5,109 nucleotides of DNA from Bacteroidota bacterium (GTDB lineage: Bacteria > Bacteroidota > Ignavibacteria > Palsa-1295), in the NCBI GenBank assembly GCA_025363505.1, contig JANYDV010000047.1, positions 1 to 5,109 of the forward strand, given 5' to 3'. Position numbers and translations under genes: made by a program. The notes beneath the pieces are model-generated. The model did no database searches and had not been told where the DNA came from. It worked only from the letters and a program-made list of their open reading frames with translations. Each line of letters begins with the position of its first letter. The stretch's first letter is position 1. This document shows positions 1-4,591 of the stretch, piece by piece.

Positions 1-137
1 ATGAACACGGCTACTCGCTTGACAAAGGCATTCATACCGTCCATCTCGACGGAGCAAAATTTTCGAGCGGCACTTATTATGCACGCATCTCAACCGGCTT
101 CGGTGAAGTGAAGACTGTGAAACTCGTTAAACAATAA
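1..137 (+). CDS. C-terminal end of a T9SS type A sorting-domain protein (5' end outside window)
   Basis: Only the last 44 codons are present. The reading frame begins with the GAA at position 3 and stops at TAA 135-137. The peptide is the second half of a Por-type secretion tail: a short beta-strand pattern, then SSGTYYARIS, then a lysine/valine-rich end (VKTVKLVKQ-like, here EVKTVKLVKQ). In this family the tail directs a Sec-exported protein through the type IX secretion system to the cell surface or medium and is normally cleaved. The passenger domain is upstream of the window, so the function of the protein is unknown. The peptide is identical to the end of the next gene, which starts only five bases after this stop, so the two are probably co-transcribed. 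The ATG at position 1 is out of this frame and is not a start. Confidence 0.85.
   Translation, partial: EHGYSLDKGIHTVHLDGAKFSSGTYYARISTGFGEVKTVKLVKQ
1..137 (+). repeat. Sorting-tail direct repeat, copy 1
   Basis: This stretch aligns without gaps to 993-1129 (offset 992 bp). Nine of 137 bases differ, all at third codon positions and all silent, so both copies encode the same 44 residues. The similarity ends at the stop codon; sequence after the two stops is unrelated. The left end of the repeat lies outside the window, so its full length is unknown. Confidence 0.95.
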
Positions 138-142
138 CGCTG

Positions 143-1129
143 ATGAAAAGTATAATCCTAGTCGCACTGCTGAGTTTTTTTTGTTGGCAAAGCACGGGCT
201 ATACATTACCGTTGTCAAGAAATATTCGAACAGCGATGACTGGTTGCGGAAGCCCAAGCGCACCTTGCTGGAGTTGCAGCGGTGGATTGGAGACGATGAA
301 AGCAAAAAAGAGTAGCCCACTTTCAATAGAGAAAGTAAATACTGTTGTCCCCGATAGTTGCCTTCACCAACGTCAATGGATGAGTGGGACGCGCACCACC
401 CAAGAGCAATATAAAACACAGTATGATTCTCTCAGAAGATATGTTGAGAGTTGCGCAGTGTTAGATAATGATTATTCATATCATGCATTCAGTTCGATGG
501 ATGCAGCCGTTCAAGAATATGAACCAAATGATACGTCTCGATATACACTTTATCGTCAGTGGCTTGTTTCTGTTATTTATTTGAATACTACACAGGAGTT
601 TTATTTTTGTAGTTGCTTGCTTTCCATTGCAAGTACTTACAAATATGGTAAATTTGACCCAACTAACGCAACAATTTCTATTCTGAGGTATATTCGTGAT
701 CATACAGGTTGTGATCACCAATCAACAGAAAATGAAATCAAGAAAGATAGCCTCTTCCTGATAAGAAATCATAAGGATACGACAATCCCATCTCTCGAAG
801 ACCTCGGTCTTGGTTTCTTGCTGACTCATAATAGTGTTTCGCCGAGCACCGTGTTACCAACAATCTATCTCGCATCATTCACATCCTCACCGAATCCGTT
901 CAAAACTGAAACGACATTGTCGTTTGAATTGAATCGGATGGCGTATGTTACTGTGGAGGTGTTTGATCCATTGGGTCGCAAGGTGTGGGGTGATGAACAC
1001 GGCTACTCACTCGACAAAGGCATTCACACCGTCCATCTCGACGGAGCAAAATTTTCGAGCGGCACGTATTATGCGCGCATCTCAACCGGCTTCGGTGAAG
1101 TAAAGACTGTGAAACTGGTGAAGCAATAA
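143..1129 (+). CDS. Cysteine-rich secreted protein with T9SS C-terminal sorting domain
   Basis: The predicted product is 328 residues. Residues 1-19 form a Sec signal peptide (MKS, then IILVALLSFF), with cleavage likely near STG/YT. Residues 20-240 are a passenger I do not recognise. It has eight cysteines (C35, C42, C45, C73, C104, C156, C158, C190), including a CG-x5-CWSC cluster just after the signal, which suggests disulfides or a bound cofactor in the periplasm or outside the cell. Residues about 241-328 are a Por-type T9SS sorting domain: SPNPF at 249-253, a VTVEVFDPLGRKV strand at 269-281, then GTYYARIS and the basic VKLVKQ end. The ATG at 143 fits the signal peptide and follows the previous stop by five bases; there is no Shine-Dalgarno, as is usual in Bacteroidota. 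The passenger is clearly more AT-rich (about 35% GC over 421-720) than the tail (about 52% over 961-1080). A surface or secreted role is well supported, but the activity is unknown. Confidence 0.88.
   Translation: MKSIILVALLSFFCWQSTGYTLPLSRNIRTAMTGCGSPSAPCWSCSGGLETMKAKKSSPLSIEKVNTVVPDSCLHQRQWMSGTRTTQEQYKTQYDSLRRYVESCAVLDNDYSYHAFSSMDAAVQEYEPNDTSRYTLYRQWLVSVIYLNTTQEFYFCSCLLSIASTYKYGKFDPTNATISILRYIRDHTGCDHQSTENEIKKDSLFLIRNHKDTTIPSLEDLGLGFLLTHNSVSPSTVLPTIYLASFTSSPNPFKTETTLSFELNRMAYVTVEVFDPLGRKVWGDEHGYSLDKGIHTVHLDGAKFSSGTYYARISTGFGEVKTVKLVKQ
993..1129 (+). repeat. Sorting-tail direct repeat, copy 2
   Basis: This is the second copy of the T9SS tail repeat and forms the end of the complete cargo gene. 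Differences from copy 1 are at Ser, Leu, His, Thr, Ala, Val, Leu, Val and Lys codons, every one synonymous. Confidence 0.95.
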
Positions 1130-1145
1130 TAGTATTCTTCGCAAA

Positions 1146-1172
1146 AATGGGCGGAGCGACAATCCGCCCATT
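1146..1172 (+). terminator. Rho-independent-like terminator hairpin after the T9SS cargo gene
   Basis: A perfect 10-bp stem (AATGGGCGGA at 1146-1155 pairing with TCCGCCCATT at 1163-1172) encloses a 7-nt loop, GCGACAA. It starts 16 bp after the stop codon at 1129. The sequence after the stem (AATTTGTCATTGTTGT) is T-rich but lacks a clean T run. Placement and stem strength support termination of the two-gene cargo transcript. Confidence 0.65.
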
Positions 1173-1210
1173 AATTTGTCATTGTTGTAGTGTAAATGAG
1201 AGAGGGGTTT

Positions 1211-1275
1211 GTCATGCCCTTGAAGATGGGTATCGAGTTATTGGCGTAATGGATTCCCGCCTTCGCGGGAATGAC
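1211..1275. repeat. Palindromic intergenic repeat (GTCAT...ATGAC element)
   Basis: This 65-bp element is bounded by GTCATGCCC (1211-1219) and GGGAATGAC (1267-1275), inverted repeats with one mismatch. It holds two hairpins. The right one is perfect: ATTCCCGC at 1253-1260 pairs with GCGGGAAT at 1265-1272 around a CTTC loop. The left one is degenerate: ATGCCC, eight bases, GGGTAT at 1214-1231, with one G-T pair. The ATTCCC-N8-GGGAAT form is the same shape as widespread bacterial intergenic repeats, such as dRS3 of Neisseria. Its translation MDSRLRGND is a familiar false peptide in genome annotations. It is probably a non-autonomous mobile or REP-like element that has partly decayed. Confidence 0.7.
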
Positions 1276-1336
1276 AATGGGTCAGAGGGAATGACGATAG
1301 TCGCAGGGATGACGATGAGCCCGAGGGAATGACAAT
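1267..1336 (+). repeat. Short tandem array of GGGAATGACRAT, period 19-20 bp
   Basis: The core GGGAATGAC(A/G)AT starts at 1267, 1287, 1306 and 1325. The third copy lacks one A. Bases between the cores (for example GGGTCAGA, AGTCGCA, GAGCCCGA) are not conserved. The first core is the right end of the palindromic element, so the array looks like iteration of one element terminus. Further right, CAGCGATT occurs twice, 18 bp apart (1348-1355 and 1366-1373), perhaps as more decayed units. There are too few copies, with too short and variable spacers, for a CRISPR. Confidence 0.75.
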
Positions 1337-1385
1337 TGTATTATTACCAGCGATTGTTTTGTTATCAGCGATTAATTCAAAAAAA

Positions 1386-2093
1386 ATGATGTATCGATTA
1401 GTTATTGCTGTTGCTTTGATGATGTTGTTTTCGGGGTGTATTGATATCTATATTGATATTTTTCAACATCCTGATGGTACCTTTACGGTGCGGAAGATGC
1501 CTGCGCTTTCGCATGAATTGATTGATATGTTGGCTTCGCTCAGCACAATCGGTGATTCGACCAAACCAAAAACGCCACCACAAGATATTATTGATACCAT
1601 AAAACAGCAACTTGCTTGGGAGCGTGAGTCGGTCGAGCATTTGCCCGGCATACTCTCCTACGATCTTCGCGATAGCACCCATGACTCGACGACCTATATT
1701 ATTTCCGAAATTCGATTGAAGGACGCTCAAGCCCTGAGCCGGCAGATCACCCCATTCTTGGCGGCGATCGACGGGAAGAAAAAAGATCCGAACTCGGATG
1801 ATTCAAAACCGGTCATTAACGTCACCACAAAAAATGGGACGATAGGAGTTGATATGCATTTTACAGCGAGCACCAAGAAAAAAACGGAGATTGATAAAGA
1901 GGTCGTCAAGAATATGTTTAAAGATCATTACTTTTATCTTCGAGTTTTTTCGACGAATCTTCTTCAGCCCTACGACAAACATCTCACCGCCATCAATGGT
2001 GGAGTGCAGTGGCAACTACCTCTTGCCGATCTTACCGATGTCAAAGCGATGAAAACGAAAGCCATTCGCTTTAAAATGAAAGAGAGCCACTGA
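1386..2093 (+). CDS. Putative lipoprotein of unknown function
   Basis: The predicted product is 235 residues. It opens with a lipoprotein signal peptide, MMYRLVIAVALMMLFSGC, with the lipidated cysteine at residue 18, so the mature protein should be membrane-anchored in the periplasm or on the outer membrane. The frame is open back to an ATG at 1329, but that ATG sits inside the tandem array and would put a second hydrophobic stretch before the signal. I therefore choose 1386 (ATG ATG, preceded by a run of A). The mature part begins IDIYIDIFQHPDGT, then is mostly soluble alpha/beta sequence with no catalytic motif I recognise. The SGC-xDx-hydrophobic-xxDG opening is reminiscent of LppM/DUF3153-type lipoproteins, but this is only a resemblance. 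A weak -7-like box (TTGTTTTG, 1354-1361) lies upstream. The stop is 4 bp from the end of the convergent transporter gene. Confidence 0.8.
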   Translation: MMYRLVIAVALMMLFSGCIDIYIDIFQHPDGTFTVRKMPALSHELIDMLASLSTIGDSTKPKTPPQDIIDTIKQQLAWERESVEHLPGILSYDLRDSTHDSTTYIISEIRLKDAQALSRQITPFLAAIDGKKKDPNSDDSKPVINVTTKNGTIGVDMHFTASTKKKTEIDKEVVKNMFKDHYFYLRVFSTNLLQPYDKHLTAINGGVQWQLPLADLTDVKAMKTKAIRFKMKESH

Positions 2094-2097
2094 TTGC

Positions 2098-3393
2098 TCA
2101 GAGGGTCAGGAATAATGCGACTGCCGCAACAAGCATCACTAATGTCGAAACCCAACCGATGATTTTTGTGCTGGTTGAGATAGTGAACGATCCCATTACT
2201 TTTTTATTTGCACCCATCAGCATCATCAAAATCATAATCGGGACCGCGGCAACACCATTAATAATAGCCGCCAAGTACAACGCTTTGACGGGATTCATGC
2301 CGATAAAAATGAGTGTCATCCCCAATAATGTAATACCGGCAATGATACCATAAAACTTTTTTGCTTCGGCAGGTCTTTTATCCAACCCCATCTTGAAGCC
2401 GAACATTTCGCAAATGGCATACGCCGCCGACCCTGCGAGCACCGGCAAAGCCAAAAGCCCGGTACCAATAATGCCAATAGCAAATAATAGGAATGTCAGA
2501 TCACCGGCAATCGGTCGCAGAGCCTCCGCGGCTTGCGAAGCCGTTTCGATTCCGGTTTTGCCGTGCATATTGAGCGTCACAGCCGTCGAGAGCATAATAA
2601 ACAGCGCAATCAAATTGGAGAATGCCATACCGAAGAGCGTATCTTTTCTGATACGGGCAAGTTGTTTGGGTGCTTGCGATGGTGCTACTTTCAGCGGATG
2701 CTCTTTCGGATTCGTTTTTTCATCTTCGACTTCCTCCGATGCTTGCCAAAAGAAAAGATAGGGGCTGATGGTTGTTCCGAGTATTGCCACGAACATCGAG
2801 ATGTGTGCCGCATCAAAGACGATCGCCGGGATAATCATATTTTTTATCGCTTCTGCCCAGGGGACATGTACCGAAAACACCACCGCGACATAAGTGAAGA
2901 GCACTAAGCAGAGCCATTTCAGAATAGACACATAACTCGAATACGGAATAAAAATCTGCAAGGCTACGCTGATGATCGTCAGAATAATTGCAAAGACTAC
3001 CATATTCCCACCCAATACTAAATTTGCGGCTTCTCCCATTGCCGAAATATCAGCGCCGATGTTAATCGCATTTGCACAGACCATCAAACCCACCAACGTA
3101 AACATCAGTATCTTGGGATAATATTTTTTCATATTCCCGGCAATGCCCACGCCTGTCACCCGCCCGATCTGCGCACTAACGAGTTGAATAGCTACCATCA
3201 TCGGAAAACTCAGAACGAGGGTCCATAACATTCCGAACCCCGCCTGCGCACCCACTTGCGAGTAAGTCGCTATACCGCTGGGATCATCATCCGATGCGCC
3301 CGTGATAATACCCGGACCGAGCGAGTTGAGCCATGATCGAATACCGGCGGCAGGTTTTTGAGTAGAGTCTTTTGTTGTCGTCACAAGTGGCAA
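2098..3393 (-). CDS. Nramp/SLC11-superfamily divalent metal transporter with non-canonical metal site
   Basis: The predicted product is 431 residues, the usual length for the family, with about 11 hydrophobic segments. It should be a proton- or gradient-driven inner-membrane carrier importing a divalent metal. The family core is clear: LGPGIITGASDDDPSG at residues 25-40 is TM1, and GTTISPYLFFWQAS at 206-219 is TM6. Canonical Nramps have DPGN in TM1 and MPH in TM6. Here these read DPSG (D37 kept, Asn replaced by Gly40) and SPY (Met replaced by Ser210, His by Tyr212). Loss of the soft Met ligand is a feature of Nramp-related magnesium transporters, so Mg2+ or Mn2+ is plausible and iron is not assured. 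A hydrophilic, charged loop follows TM6 (about 218-250). No ATG is available: an in-frame stop lies at 3424-3426 and the only good starts are TTG 3393 or GTG 3384. It is probably co-transcribed with the di-iron gene 39 bp upstream. Confidence 0.9.
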   Translation of the reverse strand: MPLVTTTKDSTQKPAAGIRSWLNSLGPGIITGASDDDPSGIATYSQVGAQAGFGMLWTLVLSFPMMVAIQLVSAQIGRVTGVGIAGNMKKYYPKILMFTLVGLMVCANAINIGADISAMGEAANLVLGGNMVVFAIILTIISVALQIFIPYSSYVSILKWLCLVLFTYVAVVFSVHVPWAEAIKNMIIPAIVFDAAHISMFVAILGTTISPYLFFWQASEEVEDEKTNPKEHPLKVAPSQAPKQLARIRKDTLFGMAFSNLIALFIMLSTAVTLNMHGKTGIETASQAAEALRPIAGDLTFLLFAIGIIGTGLLALPVLAGSAAYAICEMFGFKMGLDKRPAEAKKFYGIIAGITLLGMTLIFIGMNPVKALYLAAIINGVAAVPIMILMMLMGANKKVMGSFTISTSTKIIGWVSTLVMLVAAVALFLTL

Positions 3394-3432
3394 AAAAAAT
3401 AAAAGAAAGGTGGTAACAGAGAATCAGGGATA

Positions 3433-3963
3433 TTATAAACTCCGTTTTCGAATAGAAGATTTCGGCTCCGGGATAGCCCACTTGGGAAAGACGTTGTACA
3501 AAAAATGATGCGTAATCTTTTCACGAAAAAATTTTTCATGCTCCCACTCGACTTCCGCCATTTCGAGCAGACACTCGATCATCTCGGGGTGTCCGCACTC
3601 TTTTGCATAATGAGCAGCGTCAATGTACTCGACAATATTCCCTTGTTCGAGTTTTCCGGCTCCGTACATCGGAATGAACCACCCCGATATCTTGCAGGAC
3701 AGCGAAATCCACCATCCGATCCGTGCCATTTTCTTTTCGAGATGTGGGTTTGGTGCTTTATGCAGTTGTGACAGTAATTCACCTACGAGGCGCCGATGCT
3801 CAAGCTCTTCTGATTCTATTAGCTGAATGCGTTTGCGGTCTTCGGCATCGCTAAGCGACTTCCAATGCCCATTATATGCTTTCGCCGCCGCTAATTCGCC
3901 GGAATATGCTGCCTGGAGGATGCCAACGAGTTTGGATAGTGATGGGTGTTCATTGGTATTCAT
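3433..3963 (-). CDS. COQ7/ferritin-like di-iron protein
   Basis: The predicted product is 176 residues and mostly helical. It shows the six-ligand di-iron pattern of the ferritin-like superfamily: E23 in helix 1 (YSGELAAAKAYNGH), E53 and H56 in helix 2 (EELEH), E112 in helix 3 (IVEYIDAAHYA) and E139 with H142 in helix 4 (EVEWEH). Ligand spacing and the glycine/hydrophobic stretch before helix 3 (residues 80-103) resemble the COQ7/demethoxyubiquinone hydroxylase branch more than ferritin or rubrerythrin. Members of this branch use a di-iron centre to activate oxygen or peroxide, often at the membrane surface. Bacteroidota generally make menaquinone, so a ubiquinone role should not be assumed. 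The tail (PKWAIPEPKSSIRKRSL) is basic. The ATG at 3963 lies about 16-18 nt below a strong Bacteroidota promoter with no Shine-Dalgarno. It is the first gene of a leftward pair with the Nramp-like transporter, which suggests metal or redox handling. Confidence 0.85.
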   Translation of the reverse strand: MNTNEHPSLSKLVGILQAAYSGELAAAKAYNGHWKSLSDAEDRKRIQLIESEELEHRRLVGELLSQLHKAPNPHLEKKMARIGWWISLSCKISGWFIPMYGAGKLEQGNIVEYIDAAHYAKECGHPEMIECLLEMAEVEWEHEKFFREKITHHFLYNVFPKWAIPEPKSSIRKRSL

Positions 3964-3985
3964 TATTAATAAGTAGTTAGTCTTA

Positions 3986-4017
3986 CAAAAATACGCCTAT
4001 AATATTCGGTCATCAAA
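3986..4017 (-). promoter_or_regulatory. Bacteroidota-type promoter for the di-iron/transporter operon
   Basis: Read on the minus strand, TTTG (4017-4014) is followed by exactly 20 bp and then TATTTTTG (3993-3986). Both boxes match the Bacteroidota -33/-7 consensus (TTTG and TAnnTTTG) without mismatch. Transcription should begin near 3979-3981, giving a leader of about 16-18 nt before the ATG at 3963. Confidence 0.75.
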
Positions 4018-4093
4018 TATACCCTTGTATCATAAAACTTTTGGGCACGCAATGTGTTATTTATAATGGAGAGACATCCAAAACAGGTTACAA

Positions 4094-4124
4094 TCTGTTA
4101 TTACAAAAGTCGGAATTATCTTTG
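4094..4124 (+). promoter_or_regulatory. Bacteroidota-type promoter for the FnIII-like gene and maf
   Basis: TATCTTTG at 4117-4124 is a perfect TAnnTTTG box. TCTG at 4094-4097, 19 bp upstream, matches the -33 TTTG with one mismatch. Transcription should begin near 4130, about 17 nt before the ATG at 4148. An imperfect dyad, AACAG (4082-4086), eight bases, CTGTT (4095-4099), overlaps the -33 box and could be an operator, though five-base arms are weak evidence. Confidence 0.6.
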
Positions 4125-4147
4125 ACAAAATAGGATTACATAGTCTG

Positions 4148-4588
4148 ATGAAGAAAGCTCTCGTTATAGTAGTTGCGTTGATGATGGTCGCCGAAACGGC
4201 GTTCGGATTTTCCGAACTCCTGACCTACCTCAAAGGACACGCCGATGCCGATGCGATCACCCTTGATTGGCAGTCGGGCACCGAAACGGGTGTGAAAAGT
4301 TATGCCATCGAACGCTCGAGCATTAACTCTGATGATTTTCGTGAAATAGGTTCTACTGTTGCAACCGGCAACAACTCCAGCTATCACTACCGCGATGCCA
4401 ATGTTACTACGATGCCACAACAAGGTACATCGAATTCGGGTAACAGCGCTCCCCTTTCCGATTTGTTCAAATATCGTCTGAAAATTAATTACGGTAATGC
4501 CGTGAGCTACTCACAGACGATCACCGTAACACGTCCGTCGGCAGGAGTAAAACGTACTTGGGGTATGATCAAAGAGATGTTTCGTTGA
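4148..4588 (+). CDS. Small secreted protein with a single FnIII-like domain
   Basis: The predicted product is 146 residues. Residues 1-20 form a signal peptide (MKKALVIVVALMMVAETAFG) with a plausible cleavage after AFG, so the protein is exported. Residues about 31-128 resemble the beta-sandwich found before sorting tails in many Bacteroidota secreted proteins: ITLDWQSGTETGVKSYAIER, then FREIGSTVATGNNSSYHYRD, then LFKYRLKINYGNAVSYSQTI, close to the usual W-x-T-x-SE...F-x-ERS...Y-RD...YRLK...YS pattern. This domain usually acts in adhesion or as a structural spacer. The protein has no T9SS sorting domain. It ends instead in a basic amphipathic peptide, VKRTWGMIKEMFR (134-146), whose role I do not know. 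The start follows the promoter by a short leader. The maf gene follows after 3 bp in the same frame. Confidence 0.82.
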   Translation: MKKALVIVVALMMVAETAFGFSELLTYLKGHADADAITLDWQSGTETGVKSYAIERSSINSDDFREIGSTVATGNNSSYHYRDANVTTMPQQGTSNSGNSAPLSDLFKYRLKINYGNAVSYSQTITVTRPSAGVKRTWGMIKEMFR

Positions 4589-4591
4589 TCT

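Noticed and set aside
90..721. Minus-strand open frames opposite the T9SS cargo gene
   Set aside because: They are antisense to a gene with a clear signal peptide and sorting domain, and their translations show no domain or signal.
1147..1332. Open frame of 61 codons after the T9SS gene
   Set aside because: It begins in the terminator stem and runs through the palindromic repeat and tandem array. Its MDSRLRGND segment is a translation of repeat DNA, and there is no signal, domain or ribosome site.
1267..1336. Possible CRISPR array
   Set aside because: Cores are 12 bp with 7-8 bp spacers and only four copies, and no cas gene is in the window. The core matches the adjacent palindromic element.
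1354..1361. Promoter -7 box for the lipoprotein gene
   Set aside because: TTGTTTTG misses the consensus TA, and no TTTG lies at the right distance, so it was mentioned only as weak.
2159..2907. Plus-strand open frames opposite the Nramp-like gene
   Set aside because: The minus strand carries the full transporter with recognisable TM1 and TM6 motifs, and the plus-strand peptides are composition artefacts.
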